From: Streptomyces rimosus
GTDB taxonomy: Bacteria; Actinomycetota; Actinomycetes; Streptomycetales; Streptomycetaceae
NCBI RefSeq assembly: GCF_008704655.1
Contig: NZ_CP023688.1
Coordinates: 3,038,001-3,102,000 of the forward strand
Direction of reading: 5' to 3'
Length of the DNA: 64,000 nt
Shown here: positions 39,249-48,732 of the stretch, piece by piece
Layout: each line of letters begins with the position of its first letter
Numbering within the stretch: the stretch's first letter is position 1
Notes under the pieces: generated by a model
What the model saw: the letters and a program-made list of their open reading frames with translations, nothing else
Database searches by the model: none
What the model was told of the DNA's origin: nothing
Program-made: the position numbers and the translations under genes

Positions 39249-40328
39249 TTACTGGGCGGCGGCCAGCTTGGCGGCCGAGTCGGCGTCCACGCACGCCTGG
39301 ATGACCGGGTCGAGCTCGCCGTCGAGGACCTGGTCAAGGTTGTACGCCTTGAAGCCGACCCGGTGGTCCGAAATGCGGTTTTCCGGGAAGTTGTACGTCC
39401 GAATGCGCTCGGAGCGGTCGACGGTGCGCACCTGGCTGCGCCGGGCGTCCGACGCCTCCTTCTCGGCCTCCTCCTGGGCGGCGGCCAGCAGCCGCGAGCG
39501 CAGGATGCGCAGGGCCTGCTCCTTGTTCTGGAGCTGGCTCTTCTCGTTCTGGCAGGAGACGACGATGCCGGTGGGCAGGTGGGTGATGCGCACGGCGGAG
39601 TCGGTGGTGTTGACCGACTGGCCGCCGGGGCCCGAGGAGCGGTAGACGTCGATGCGCAGGTCGTTCGGGCCGATCTCGACCTCGACCTCCTCGGCCTCGG
39701 GCGTGACGAGCACACCGGCCGCCGAGGTGTGGATGCGGCCCTGGGACTCGGTGGCGGGCACCCGCTGGACGCGGTGCACCCCGCCCTCGTACTTCAGGCG
39801 GGCCCATACGCCCTGGCCGGGCTCGGTGGCCCCGTTGCCGCCCTTGGTCTTCACGGCGACCTGGACGTCCTTGTAGCCGCCGAGGTCGGACTCGTTGGCG
39901 TCGAGGATCTCGGTCTTCCAGCCGACGCGCTCGGCGTAGCGCAGGTACATGCGCAGCAGGTCGCCGGCGAACAGCGCGGACTCCTCGCCGCCCTCGCCCG
40001 CCTTGACCTCCAGGATGACGTCCTTGTCGTCGCTGGGGTCGCGCGGGACGAGCAGCAGCCGCAGCTTCTCGGTCAGCTCCTCGCGGCGCGCTTCGAGGTC
40101 CTTGACCTCGTCGGCGAAGTCCGGGTCGTCGGCGGCCAGTTCGCGGGCCGTCTCGATGTCGTCGCCGGTCTGCTTCCAGGCGCGGTACGTCGTGATGATC
40201 GGGGTCAGTTCGAAATAGCGCTTGTTGAGCCGCTTGGCCTCGCGCTGGTCGGCGTGGACCGCGGGGTCGGCCAGCCGCTTCTCAAGATCGGCGTGCTCGC
40301 CGATCAGTTCCTCGACCGCCTCGAACAT
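39249..40328 (-). CDS. prfA: Peptide chain release factor 1
   Basis: 359 residues, normal size. It has the GGQ catalytic motif in [18 protein letters not shown], the RF1-type codon-recognition tripeptide in [18 protein letters not shown], and the N-terminal coiled domain starting [21 protein letters not shown]1 releases peptides at UAA and UAG. The gene lies 38 bp before prmC on the same strand, and a terminator separates it from rpmE upstream. Confidence 0.98.
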   Translation of the reverse strand: MFEAVEELIGEHADLEKRLADPAVHADQREAKRLNKRYFELTPIITTYRAWKQTGDDIETARELAADDPDFADEVKDLEARREELTEKLRLLLVPRDPSDDKDVILEVKAGEGGEESALFAGDLLRMYLRYAERVGWKTEILDANESDLGGYKDVQVAVKTKGGNGATEPGQGVWARLKYEGGVHRVQRVPATESQGRIHTSAAGVLVTPEAEEVEVEIGPNDLRIDVYRSSGPGGQSVNTTDSAVRITHLPTGIVVSCQNEKSQLQNKEQALRILRSRLLAAAQEEAEKEASDARRSQVRTVDRSERIRTYNFPENRISDHRVGFKAYNLDQVLDGELDPVIQACVDADSAAKLAAAQ

Positions 40329-40451
40329 CGTGGGGGTTCCTCACCTGGCTGTGTCTTCCGGGTTGTCCCGGGGGTCCCGGTTGCCGGCACCTGTGCGGCC
40401 GGTGGCCGCGGCCACGGATCTCCGGCGGGGTCCGTGGCCCGGACGACAAAA

Positions 40452-40495
40452 CGCCGGTCCGGCCGCCCCTCGACAGGGGCGAGACGGAACCGGCG
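40452..40495 (-). terminator. Terminator between rpmE and prfA
   Basis: CGCCGGT and ACCGGCG form the outer stem, and CGCCCC/GGGGCG an inner stem. On the minus strand TTTTGT follows. It ends rpmE transcription at least in part, so prfA may rely on readthrough or its own promoter. Confidence 0.75.
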
Positions 40496-40507
40496 CCTTG
40501 CGGGACG

Positions 40508-40732
40508 CTACTTCTTGGCGGAGCCGGCGGCCTTGCCGAAGCGGGCCTCGAAGCGGGCCACGCGGCCACCGGTGTCGAGGATCTTCTGCTTGCCCGTGTA
40601 GAACGGGTGGCACTCGGAGCAGATGTCGGCACGGATGGTGCCGCCGGCAACGGTGCTACGGGTGGTGAACGACGCGCCACAGGTGCAGCTGACCTGGGTC
40701 TCGACGTACTCCGGGTGAATGTCGCGCTTCAA
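40508..40732 (-). CDS. rpmE: 50S ribosomal protein L31, zinc-binding type
   Basis: 74 residues. The zinc-binding (C+) form is shown by SCTCGASF and [15 protein letters not shown], that is two Cys-x-Cys/CxxC pairs. The start codon is TTG at 40732, supported by AGGAG 6 nt upstream and by the exact family N-terminus MKRDIHPEY. In Streptomyces this zinc-bearing L31 is replaced by a Cys-free paralogue under zinc shortage. A SigR-type promoter about 100 bp upstream links it to thiol-oxidative stress. Confidence 0.97.
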   Translation of the reverse strand: MKRDIHPEYVETQVSCTCGASFTTRSTVAGGTIRADICSECHPFYTGKQKILDTGGRVARFEARFGKAAGSAKK

Positions 40733-40834
40733 GGGAATCTCCTAGGTTCGGGAGGGCTCCGGGTCGTGGCGCTGATTGCGTCACGTGAACCGGGACCGAC
40801 GGTCCAGTCTGCCAGGACGGGCCGCATCTCCCAA

Positions 40835-40861
40835 AACCGGGGTGGTCCGGGAAGTATTCCC
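40835..40861 (-). promoter_or_regulatory. SigR-type promoter of rpmE
   Basis: Minus-strand GGGAAT (40861 to 40856), exactly 18 bp, then GTT (40837 to 40835): this fits the SigR consensus GGAAT-N18-GTT. The start of transcription would fall near 40826, a leader of about 95 nt. rpmE is a known SigR-regulated gene in S. coelicolor as I recall it. Confidence 0.7.
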
Positions 40862-40928
40862 GGGGGTTTGCGGGGGGTGCGGAAGGCCGCCGGTACGGCG
40901 TCCCGGCGGCCCTGGGGAATCGATTCGG

Positions 40929-42056
40929 CTACTTTACGTAGCTGGCGGTTCCGCCCTTGTCACCCGCGGAATCCTTGATCGCGTCCTTGGGGATGTCCTG
41001 GTCCTGGCGCAGCGCGTCCCAGACCTGCCGGGACTGCTTGTCCAGCGGCAGCACCCGGGACGGGTCCTTCTTGTCGTACGTCACCGGCAGGGTGACCATG
41101 TCGATGCTGTCCGACCCGATGCCGCCCATCTCCTTGGCCAGGCCCATCAGCGCGTTGACCGAGTTCAGGTCGGTGTCGGTGGTGATGGCCTTGGTGGCGG
41201 TGTCGGCGATGCCGTAGAGCTTCGTCGGGTTCGACAGCAGCCCGATGTTCTTGACCTGGTTCATCAGGGCCTTGATGAACGTCTGCTGGAGCTGGATGCG
41301 GCCCAGGTCGCTGCCGTCGCCGCCGGGCACGCCGTGCCGGGTACGGACGAGGCCGAGCGCGTTCTCGCCGTTGAGGGTGTGCTTGCCGGGCTCCAGGTCC
41401 AGGTGGCTCTTCTTGTCGTGGATGGGCTTGGTGGTGGTGATGTCCACGCCGCCCAGCGCGTCGATGAGCTTCTTGAAGCCGGTGAAGTCGACCTCGACGA
41501 AGTGGTCCATGCGGATGCCGCTCATCGACTCGACGGTCTTGACCGCGCAGGCCGGGCCGCCGACCTCGAAGGCGGTGTTGAACATGGCCCGGCGCTGGCC
41601 CGGTACGTTCTTGCCGTTCTTGGTCGTGCAGTCGGGGCGCTGGACCAGGGTGTCGCGCGGGATGCTGACGACGCTGGCCTTCTTGTGGCCCTTGAAGATG
41701 TGCACGATCATCGCGGTGTCGGAGCGGGCGTTGCCCTCGTCCGTACCGTACGAGCCGTTCGCGCCCGCCCGGGAGTCCGATCCCATCACGAGGATGTCCA
41801 TCGACCCGTCGTCGTTGTCCTTCGGCCGGTCCTTGCCCAGGGCGGCGTTGATGTCGACGCCCTTCAGGTTGCCGTTGAGCTTGAAGTAGACGTACCCCAG
41901 TCCGGCGCCGCCCAGCAGCACGCAGCTGACCAGCGCGCATATGGTGATCGTCAGGACGCGGCGGCGCCGGGTCGGCCCCTTGCGCCGGCGGCCCGTGGCA
42001 CGTATGCCGCGGGAGCGGCTCTTGGCCGGGTTCGCGGCCCTGCTGTCGTCCGCCAT
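40929..42056 (-). CDS. LytR-CpsA-Psr (LCP) family cell-wall glycopolymer transferase
   Basis: 375 residues from ATG 42056, with GAGGAG just upstream; no support exists for the longer frame to 42344. A basic cytoplasmic start (RRRKGPTRRRR) is followed by a membrane helix (VLTITICALVSCVLLGGAGLG) and an extracytoplasmic LCP domain. The domain shows MDILVMGSDSRAG, ARSDTAMIVHIFKGHKKASVV, SIPRDTLV and NALGLVRTRHG, the conserved Asp and Arg residues that bind the polyprenyl diphosphate. Members move wall polymers from undecaprenyl carriers onto peptidoglycan. The wecA-type gene nearby would act at the first step of such a pathway. Confidence 0.92.
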   Translation of the reverse strand: MADDSRAANPAKSRSRGIRATGRRRKGPTRRRRVLTITICALVSCVLLGGAGLGYVYFKLNGNLKGVDINAALGKDRPKDNDDGSMDILVMGSDSRAGANGSYGTDEGNARSDTAMIVHIFKGHKKASVVSIPRDTLVQRPDCTTKNGKNVPGQRRAMFNTAFEVGGPACAVKTVESMSGIRMDHFVEVDFTGFKKLIDALGGVDITTTKPIHDKKSHLDLEPGKHTLNGENALGLVRTRHGVPGGDGSDLGRIQLQQTFIKALMNQVKNIGLLSNPTKLYGIADTATKAITTDTDLNSVNALMGLAKEMGGIGSDSIDMVTLPVTYDKKDPSRVLPLDKQSRQVWDALRQDQDIPKDAIKDSAGDKGGTASYVK

Positions 42057-42206
42057 CTGCTCCTCAGTCCTCGTTCGCTCGGCTGCCCCTCGCCGCCACT
42101 GCTGGGCCACGGTTTGTTGCGCCTTGAAAGACGGGGGGCTGCCCGGAAGGGTTGCACAACGGGATTGAGCGCCATTCTTAGAAACCGCCCGGCCCCCGAG
42201 CGGCGA

Positions 42207-42220
42207 AAAAGTCGACTTTT
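42207..42220. promoter_or_regulatory. Perfect palindrome AAAAGTCGACTTTT upstream of lcp
   Basis: AAAAGTCGACTTTT is its own reverse complement and is AT-rich against a GC-rich background, about 150 bp upstream of the lcp start. It is a candidate operator; no known regulator is recognised. Confidence 0.4.
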
Positions 42221-42329
42221 GCCCGGTGACCAGGACTTTCGTCCGGGACCGGAATGCGGAACGGCGGCTTCCGCCGGGGATGTCCGTGTGCGCAAGGCAA
42301 CAATCTGCGGGATTCCCGGCCCAGCACGA

Positions 42330-42363
42330 AGCCCTCCCGGTCACCGATGTGACCAGGAGGGCT
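42330..42363 (-). terminator. Terminator after rho
   Basis: AGCCCTCCCGGTCAC and GTGACCAGGAGGGCT pair with one mismatch over a 4-nt loop, 70 bp downstream of the rho stop. No T-run follows. Confidence 0.65.
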
Positions 42364-42432
42364 CAGCCGTGCGGCCACGGCCGCGTCCGGCGCCCGTACG
42401 GGCGCCGGCGGGCCGTTCTCAGGAGACCGGCG

Positions 42433-44481
42433 TCAGTCGTTGCCGTTGCCGTTGCCCATGCCGGGCGTCGTCTTCTGGATCTGGAGCAGGAACTCCGCGT
42501 TGGACTTCGTCTGCTTCATCTTGTCCAGCAGCAGCTCGATGGCCTGCTGCTGGTCCAGGGCGTGCAGCACCCGGCGCAGCTTCCAGACGACGGCCAGCTC
42601 GTCGCTGCCCATCAGGATCTCTTCCTTGCGGGTGCTGGACGCGTCCACGTCCACCGCCGGGAAGATGCGCTTGTCCGAGAGCTTCCGGTCGAGCTTGAGC
42701 TCCATGTTGCCGGTGCCCTTGAACTCCTCGAAGATCACCTCGTCCATCCGCGAGCCGGTCTCGACCAGCGCGGTGGCCAGGATGGTCAGCGAGCCGCCGT
42801 CCTCGATGTTGCGCGCCGCACCGAAGAACTTCTTCGGCGGGTAGAGCGCGGTCGAGTCGACACCACCGGACAGGATGCGTCCGGAGGCGGGGGCCGCGAG
42901 GTTGTACGCACGGCCCAGGCGGGTGATCGAGTCCAGCAGGACGACCACGTCGTGGCCCAGCTCCACCAGGCGCTTGGCGCGCTCGATGGCGAGCTCCGCG
43001 ACGGTGGTGTGGTCCTCGGCCGGGCGGTCGAAGGTCGAGGAGATGACCTCGCCCTTGACCGACCGCTGCATGTCGGTGACCTCTTCCGGACGCTCGTCGA
43101 CCAGGACGACCATCAGGTGGCACTCGGGGCTGTTGCGGGTGATCGAGTTGGCGATCGCCTGCATGATCATGGTCTTGCCGGTCTTCGGCGGGGCCACGAT
43201 CAGACCGCGCTGGCCCTTGCCGATCGGCGCGACCAGGTCGATGATGCGCGGCGTCAGCGCGCCGGGCTCACCTTCCAGGCGCAGCCGCTCCTGCGGGTAA
43301 AGGGGCGTCAGCTTGCCGAACTCCGGTCGCCCGCGGCCCTGTTCGGGCGCGACGCTGTTGACGGTGTCCAGGCGCACCAGCGCGTTGAACTTCTCGCGCC
43401 GCTCGCCCTCGCGGGGCTGGCGGACCGCGCCGGTGACGTGGTCGCCCTTGCGCAGGCCGTTCTTGCGGACCTGGGCGAGCGAGACGTACACGTCGTTCGG
43501 TCCCGGCAGGTAGCCGGAGGTCCGGATGAACGCGTAGTTGTCGAGGATGTCGAGGATGCCCGCGACGGGGATCAGCACGTCGTCCTCGGAGACCTGCGGC
43601 TCGTTGCCGAAGTCGTCCCGGCCGCGACGGCCCCGGCGGTCCCGGTAGCGGCCGCGGCGGCCGCGGCGGCCGCCCTCGAAGTCGTCCCCGTCCTCGTCGG
43701 CCCGGCGGTTGTCACGGTTGTCGCGGCCGTCGCGGTTGTCGCGGTTGTCGCGCTGGCGGTTGCCGCCGCCCTGCTGGTCGCCGCCGTCGTTGTTCTTGTT
43801 GCGGCGGTCGCGCTGGCCGCGCTCGCCGCGGCCCTGGCGGTCGCCCTTCTGGCCGCGGTCCTGACGGTCCCCGCGGTCCTGGCGGTCGCCCTTGCCCTGG
43901 CGGCCCTCGGCGCTGTCGGCGGCGGCCTCGGCCTTGCCGTCCTCGCGCTGCGCCGCCCGGGTGTCGGCCTTCGCCTCGGCCTTGGCCTCGGTCTTCGCCT
44001 CGCCGGCGCCCTCGGGGCTGCCCGCGGCGGCGGTGGCGCGGCGCCGGCGGCGCTCGCCGGTGGGCTCCTCGCCGGTCTGGCCCGGGATGTCGATCTGCTG
44101 CTGCCCGGCGGCCTGGTCGGCGGCCTTCTCGGCCGCCTTGTCCGCGGCCTTGGCGGCGCCGTCCTCGCCCGTACGGGCCTTGGAGGTCGTCCGGCGCTTG
44201 GGCTTGGTCTCGGTCTCTGCGGGCGCGTCGCCCTTGGCGGAGGCGGCGCCGGCGCCCTGGGCCTGCTTCTCCTTGATGACCTCGATCAGCTGGCTCTTGC
44301 GCATCCGCGCGGTGCCCTTGATACCGAGGCTGGAGGCGACCTGCTGCAGCTCTGCCAGGACCATGCCGTCCAGGCCGGTGCCGGAACGGCGGCGCCGCGC
44401 AGGCGCGGCGGGAGCGTCCGTGGCGGGCGCGGTGGCACTGCCATCGGTGCGTACGCCCATCAGATCGGTGGTGTCGCTCAC
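42433..44481 (-). CDS. rho: Transcription termination factor Rho with long Arg/Asp/Gly-rich insert
   Basis: 682 residues, against about 420 in E. coli. The N-terminal helical Rho_N domain (LAELQQVASSLGIKGTARMR, about 42-75) is followed by some 200 residues of low-complexity Arg/Asp/Gln/Gly/Asn sequence (for example RDNRDNRDGRDNRDNR), the actinobacterial insertion. Then come the RNA-binding cold-shock-like domain (VAGILDILDNYAFIRTSGYL) and the hexameric ATPase, with P-loop APPKTGKT, EVTDMQRS and VVVLLDSITRLGRAYN. Rho ends untranslated transcripts. The gene is monocistronic, with a terminator after it and a 361-bp leader/promoter region before it. Confidence 0.97.
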   Translation of the reverse strand: MSDTTDLMGVRTDGSATAPATDAPAAPARRRRSGTGLDGMVLAELQQVASSLGIKGTARMRKSQLIEVIKEKQAQGAGAASAKGDAPAETETKPKRRTTSKARTGEDGAAKAADKAAEKAADQAAGQQQIDIPGQTGEEPTGERRRRRATAAAGSPEGAGEAKTEAKAEAKADTRAAQREDGKAEAAADSAEGRQGKGDRQDRGDRQDRGQKGDRQGRGERGQRDRRNKNNDGGDQQGGGNRQRDNRDNRDGRDNRDNRRADEDGDDFEGGRRGRRGRYRDRRGRRGRDDFGNEPQVSEDDVLIPVAGILDILDNYAFIRTSGYLPGPNDVYVSLAQVRKNGLRKGDHVTGAVRQPREGERREKFNALVRLDTVNSVAPEQGRGRPEFGKLTPLYPQERLRLEGEPGALTPRIIDLVAPIGKGQRGLIVAPPKTGKTMIMQAIANSITRNSPECHLMVVLVDERPEEVTDMQRSVKGEVISSTFDRPAEDHTTVAELAIERAKRLVELGHDVVVLLDSITRLGRAYNLAAPASGRILSGGVDSTALYPPKKFFGAARNIEDGGSLTILATALVETGSRMDEVIFEEFKGTGNMELKLDRKLSDKRIFPAVDVDASSTRKEEILMGSDELAVVWKLRRVLHALDQQQAIELLLDKMKQTKSNAEFLLQIQKTTPGMGNGNGND

Positions 44482-44842
44482 GAAGGGTCCTTCCCTGGAG
44501 CGGGCGTCGGCCTGTCTGGCTCGGCGACCGGTTGTGCTGTCCGGCTGCGGTCCCGTACTCGCGGACCTGGCCGGGGCGGTGGTCCCGCCTAAACGGCGGA
44601 GAGATCAGTGCGTGGTTCCGGCGCGAAGAGATGTCTGTGACTCATGTCCGTCACGCCGATTCCGGAGCGTGCTCGCTTCTGCTCAGGCAACTGCTCCAAG
44701 CAGTTTGGGAAGCTCCCGGAAGAAAGGTGGTCCCGGAAGGGGACACGGAGTACCGCGCCGCAGAGGCGTCACGTACTCACTTGAGGTTAACACTACCGGA
44801 TCCAACAAACATTCCCCCTCTCGAAGACCGGCAATCGGACGA
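44482..44842. other. 361-bp rho leader and promoter region
   Basis: No gene. On the minus strand GGGAAT (44816 to 44811), 19 bp, then GTT resembles a SigR promoter with one extra spacer base. A TAGTGT -10-like element (44795 to 44790) overlaps it. Either would give a leader of about 300 nt before rho, long enough for autoregulation by Rho as known in other bacteria. Both promoter calls are weak. Confidence 0.4.
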
Positions 44843-45760
44843 TCACCCGGCGAGCGGCAGCACCGAGGCGCCCACCGCGTCGAGGGCCAGCCGGTTGGCC
44901 GCCCACCCCTCGCCCGCCAGGCCGGCGACCTTGTCGGCCGCGTCCTCCTGGACCAGCGCGAGCACCGTGGGGCCCGCGCCGGAGATGACTGCAGGGACGC
45001 CGTCCGCCCGCAGTCGGTTCACCAGGGCCGCGCTCTCGGGCATCGCGGGAGCACGGTACTCCTGGTGAAGTCGGTCCTCGGTCGCGGCCAGCAGCAGCTC
45101 GGGGCGCCTGGTCAGGGCCTCGACGAGCAGTGCGGCGCGGCCGGCGTTGGCCGCGGCGTCCACGTGCGGGACGGTACGCGGCAGCAGGCCCCGCGCGGTC
45201 TCGGTGAGCACCGGGCGGCCCGGTACGAAGACCACCGGAACGATGGAATCGGCGGGATCCATCCTGATCGCCCGCGCGGTCCCGGTCTCCGTCCAGGCCA
45301 GGGTGAAACCGCCGAGCAGGCACGCGGCGACATTGTCCGGATGGCCCTCGATCTCGGTCGCCAGCTCCAGCAGCGCCGCGTCGTCGAGCTTCTGCTCGGC
45401 GCCTATGGTCACGGCGCGGGCGGCCATGATGCCGGCGCAGATCGCGGCGGAGGAGGAGCCCAGGCCGCGGCCGTGCGGGATGCGGTTGGCGCACACGATC
45501 TCCAGGCCGCGCGGCTGCCCGCCGAGCAGGTCGAAGGCGGTGCGCAGGGACCGTACGAGCAGGTGGCTCTCGTCGCGCGGCAGGGTTTCGGCGCCCTCGC
45601 CCGCGATGTCGACGTGCAGGCCGGAATCGGCCACCCGCACCACGACGTCGTCGTACAGCCCGAGGGCGAGCCCCAGGGCGTCGAAGCCGGGACCGAGATT
45701 GGCGCTGGTCGCGGGGGTGCGCACCCGGACGGCGGCGGCGCGGAACGCTGGACCGGCCAT
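44843..45760 (-). CDS. thrB: Homoserine kinase
   Basis: 305 residues. GHMP-kinase signatures: VRTPATSANLGPGFDALGLAL at the N-terminus, the ATP loop NRIPHGRGLGSSSAAICAG, and a C-terminal SGAGPTVLALV motif. The enzyme phosphorylates homoserine, giving the substrate of ThrC, encoded upstream. ATG 45760 follows AAGGAGAG at 10 nt. It is separated from thrC by 382 bp with strong hairpins, so unlike thrC it probably has its own promoter. Confidence 0.96.
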   Translation of the reverse strand: MAGPAFRAAAVRVRTPATSANLGPGFDALGLALGLYDDVVVRVADSGLHVDIAGEGAETLPRDESHLLVRSLRTAFDLLGGQPRGLEIVCANRIPHGRGLGSSSAAICAGIMAARAVTIGAEQKLDDAALLELATEIEGHPDNVAACLLGGFTLAWTETGTARAIRMDPADSIVPVVFVPGRPVLTETARGLLPRTVPHVDAAANAGRAALLVEALTRRPELLLAATEDRLHQEYRAPAMPESAALVNRLRADGVPAVISGAGPTVLALVQEDAADKVAGLAGEGWAANRLALDAVGASVLPLAG

Positions 45761-46142
45761 CGCTCGATGACTCTCCTTGATGTGATGCTGCGGCACTGCC
45801 CCGGAGCGCCGCGGCACCAGGGTGATGCCCGGCCGGCTCTTGGGGACCGTTCTGACCTGCCCTGCACACCACTGCGACATGCCGTGGGGAGGGGAGTTGG
45901 CTGCCAGCCTATCGAAGGAAGGTTCTGTGGCGACATAGGGCGCACAGGAGGCGCACGATGCGTGTCGCACGCCGCCCGCGGCTCCGAGCCGCATTTGCAG
46001 CCTTTGCAGGGTTTGCTCGATCCGGTACGCCGGGCCCTCTCGGGCCCGGTGACCGGGGGCGCGCGCCGTCGCGCGCGCCCGGGTGGGCACCCGGCCGTAC
46101 CCGTACGGGCGGGCCGGGTGCGCCGTGCCCCGAGGGGGCGCG
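45761..46142 (-). other. 382-bp gap between thrC and thrB
   Basis: No gene. The half next to thrC holds several strong hairpins (listed as the terminator). The half next to thrB, around 45870-45960, should contain the thrB promoter, but no convincing -35/-10 pair stands out. Confidence 0.5.
46031..46120 (-). terminator. Cluster of hairpins after thrC
   Basis: Three stacked inverted repeats: CACCCGGCC with GGCCGGGTG (46088-46120), GGGCGCGCG with CGCGCGCCC (46057-46080), and a GGGCCC pair (46032-46047). The first starts 23 bp after the thrC stop. Confidence 0.7.
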
Positions 46143-47219
46143 TTACGCCAGACCGAGGCGCTCGGCCGCGGCGTCCGCGTCGACCGGGACGGTGACCGGC
46201 TGCGGGGCGCCCGCGACGGCCCAGTCCGGGTCCTTGAGGCCGTTGCCGGTGACCGTGCAGACGATGCGCTGGCCCGGGTCGACCTTGCCCTCGTCGGCGG
46301 CCTTGAGCAGACCGGCCACCGAGGCGGCCGAGGCGGGCTCCACGAAGACGCCCTCCTGGGAGGCCAGCAGCCGGTAGGCGGCCAGGATCTGACGGTCGGT
46401 CACTTCGTCGATGAAGCCGCCGGACTCGTCCCGGGCGCGCTCGGCGAACTGCCAGGAGGCGGGGTTGCCGATGCGGATGGCGGTCGCGATCGTGTGCGGA
46501 TCCTTGACGACTTCGCCACGTACGATCGGCGCGCTGCCGGACGCCTGGAAGCCCCACATGCGCGGGGTGCGCGAGGCGATGCCGTCGGCGGCGTACTCCT
46601 GGTACCCCTTCCAGTACGCGGTGATGTTGCCCGCGTTGCCGACCGGCAGCACATGGATGTCCGGCGCGTCGTCCAGCATGTCCACGATCTCGAAGGCGGC
46701 GGTCTTCTGGCCCTCGATCCGTACCGGGTTGACGGAGTTCACAAGTGCGACAGGGTACTTCTCCGAGAGGCCCCGGGCCAGCGTCAGACAGTCGTCGAAA
46801 TTGCCGTCGACCTGGAGGATCTTCGCGCCGTGCACCAGCGCCTGGCCCATCTTGCCCAGCGCGATCTTGCCCTGCGGGACGAGAACGGCGCAGACCATTC
46901 CGGCCCGTACGGCGTACGCGGCCGCCGAGGCGGAGGTGTTGCCGGTCGAGGCACAGATGACGGCCTTGGCGCCCTCCTCCTTGGCGCGGGTGATGGCCAT
47001 CGTCATGCCGCGGTCCTTGAAGGAGCCGGTGGGGTTGGCACCCTCCACCTTGAGATGCACCTCACAGCCCGTGCGCTCGGAGAGCACCTGGGCGGGCACC
47101 AGCGGCGTACCGCCCTCACGCAGCGTGACGACCTCGGTCGACGCCCCGACCGGCAGCCGGTCGCGGTACTCCTCGATGATTCCGCGCCACTGACGGCTAG
47201 CGGTGGAAATGGCAGACAT
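46143..47219 (-). CDS. thrC: Threonine synthase
   Basis: 358 residues, the short bacterial form. The PLP lysine lies in [20 protein letters not shown], followed by [20 protein letters not shown] (phosphate-binding Gly/Asn region) and [16 protein letters not shown]. The C-terminal [13 protein letters not shown] is the usual cofactor-ring contact. It converts O-phosphohomoserine to threonine. It starts 8 bp after hom on the same strand, so hom and thrC share a transcript. Confidence 0.97.
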   Translation of the reverse strand: MSAISTASRQWRGIIEEYRDRLPVGASTEVVTLREGGTPLVPAQVLSERTGCEVHLKVEGANPTGSFKDRGMTMAITRAKEEGAKAVICASTGNTSASAAAYAVRAGMVCAVLVPQGKIALGKMGQALVHGAKILQVDGNFDDCLTLARGLSEKYPVALVNSVNPVRIEGQKTAAFEIVDMLDDAPDIHVLPVGNAGNITAYWKGYQEYAADGIASRTPRMWGFQASGSAPIVRGEVVKDPHTIATAIRIGNPASWQFAERARDESGGFIDEVTDRQILAAYRLLASQEGVFVEPASAASVAGLLKAADEGKVDPGQRIVCTVTGNGLKDPDWAVAGAPQPVTVPVDADAAAERLGLA

Positions 47220-47227
47220 GGGTTCCT

Positions 47228-48556
47228 TTACTCCCCTTCGACCCGCATGATGCTGGCGACGCCCCGGACGGTGTCCAGTTCGCGCAGCGCGTCGACGGTC
47301 GACGACAGGGCGGCGTCGGCCGCCCGGTGCGTGACGACGACGAGGGACGCCTCTCCCCCGTTCGCGGTCTCCCCGGAGCGGGCGGCACCCCCGTCCTTGC
47401 TCTGCTGGCGCACGGTGTCGATGGACACGCCGTGCTCGGCGAAGACCGTGGCCACCTGGGCCAGGACACCGGGCTTGTCGGCCACGTCCAGGCTGATGTG
47501 GTAGCGGGTGACCACGTCGCCCATCGGCCCGACCGGCAGCTGTGTGTACGCGGACTCGCCGGGCCCGGTGGTTTCGGCCAGCTTGTTGCGGCAGACCGCC
47601 ACCAGGTCGCCGAGGACCGCGGAGGCGGTCGGCGAGCCGCCCGCGCCCGGCCCGTAGAACATCAGCTGCCCGGCGGCCTCCGCCTCGACGAAGACCGCGT
47701 TGTACGCCTCGCGCACGGAGGCCAGCGGATGCGACAGCGGAATCATGGCGGGGTGCACGCGTGCCGTCACCGAGGCGCCGTCGGCGGCCCGCTCGCAGAT
47801 CGCCAGCAGCTTGACCGTGCAGCCCATCCGCTTGGCGGAGGCGATGTCGGAGGCGGTGACCTCGGTCAGCCCCTCGCGGTGCACATCGTCGATGGTCACC
47901 CGGGTGTGGAAGGCGATACCGGCCAGGATGGCGGCCTTGGCGGCGGCGTCGAAGCCCTCGACGTCCGCGGTCGGGTCGGCCTCCGCGTACCCCAGCGCCG
48001 TGGCCTCGTCCAGCGCCTCGGAGTATCCGGCGCCGGTGCTGTCCATCTTGTCGAGGATGAAATTGGTCGTCCCGTTGACGATGCCGAGCACCCGGTTGAC
48101 CTTGTCGCCGGCCAGCGACTCGCGCAGCGGCCGGACCAGCGGGATCGCGCCGGCCACCGCGGCCTCGTAATAGAGGTCCGCGCCGTTGGCCTCGGCCGCG
48201 GCGTGCAGCGCCGCGCCGTCCGCCGCGACCAGCGCCTTGTTGGCCGAGACCACGCTGGCGCCGTGCTCGAAAGCCGTGGTGATGAGGCCGCGGGCGGGCT
48301 CGATGCCACCGATCACCTCGACGACCACGTCGATGTCACCGCGTTTGACCAGCGCTTTCGCGTCGGTGGTGATCAGCTCGGCGGGCACTCCCGCGCGTAC
48401 CCGGTCCGGACGGCGAACGGCGATTCCGGCCAGCTCGACCGGCGCACCGATGCGGGCCGTGAGGTCGTCGGCGTGCGTCGTCATGATGCGCGCCACCTCT
48501 GAGCCGACCACTCCACAGCCCAGCAGCGCCACCTTCAGCGGACGCGTACGCATCAT
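47228..48556 (-). CDS. hom: Homoserine dehydrogenase
   Basis: 442 residues. The NAD(P)-binding fold starts [18 protein letters not shown]. The catalytic domain has [23 protein letters not shown] and [20 protein letters not shown] (catalytic Asp/Lys region). A C-terminal ACT domain ([20 protein letters not shown]) senses threonine. It reduces aspartate semialdehyde to homoserine at the branch toward threonine and methionine. Two ATGs stand in tandem at the start, with AGAGG upstream. No aspartokinase domain is fused. Confidence 0.97.
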   Translation of the reverse strand: MMRTRPLKVALLGCGVVGSEVARIMTTHADDLTARIGAPVELAGIAVRRPDRVRAGVPAELITTDAKALVKRGDIDVVVEVIGGIEPARGLITTAFEHGASVVSANKALVAADGAALHAAAEANGADLYYEAAVAGAIPLVRPLRESLAGDKVNRVLGIVNGTTNFILDKMDSTGAGYSEALDEATALGYAEADPTADVEGFDAAAKAAILAGIAFHTRVTIDDVHREGLTEVTASDIASAKRMGCTVKLLAICERAADGASVTARVHPAMIPLSHPLASVREAYNAVFVEAEAAGQLMFYGPGAGGSPTASAVLGDLVAVCRNKLAETTGPGESAYTQLPVGPMGDVVTRYHISLDVADKPGVLAQVATVFAEHGVSIDTVRQQSKDGGAARSGETANGGEASLVVVTHRAADAALSSTVDALRELDTVRGVASIMRVEGE

Positions 48557-48602
48557 TCGACCTCTTTCGCTTTCCTTCTCGGTAATGCACCAGTCTCACG
48601 CA

Positions 48603-48631
48603 CCGGACCGGGTTTTCCGGCCCCGGTCCGG
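48603..48631 (-). terminator. Perfect 10-bp hairpin between lysA and hom
   Basis: CCGGACCGGG and CCCGGTCCGG flank a 9-nt loop. It lies 100 bp after the lysA stop and 47 bp before the hom start. Terminator for lysA or leader structure of hom; there is no T-run. Confidence 0.5.
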
Positions 48632-48732
48632 ATGCCGAGACATTCGTTCCACCCATTGTCGGTCACTCGGCCGGTACGGCCGACACCGCCCGTACGCGCG
48701 GTCCGCCGCGCCCCGGGCGCCCGGCGACCGTC

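Larger units (their letters stand above)
42057..42432. other. 376-bp gap between lcp and rho
   Basis: No gene. It contains the putative rho terminator (42330-42363) and a 14-bp perfect palindrome (42207-42220). The lcp promoter must lie here; a TAAGAAT motif near 42170 on the minus strand is a weak -10 candidate without a good -35. Confidence 0.5.
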
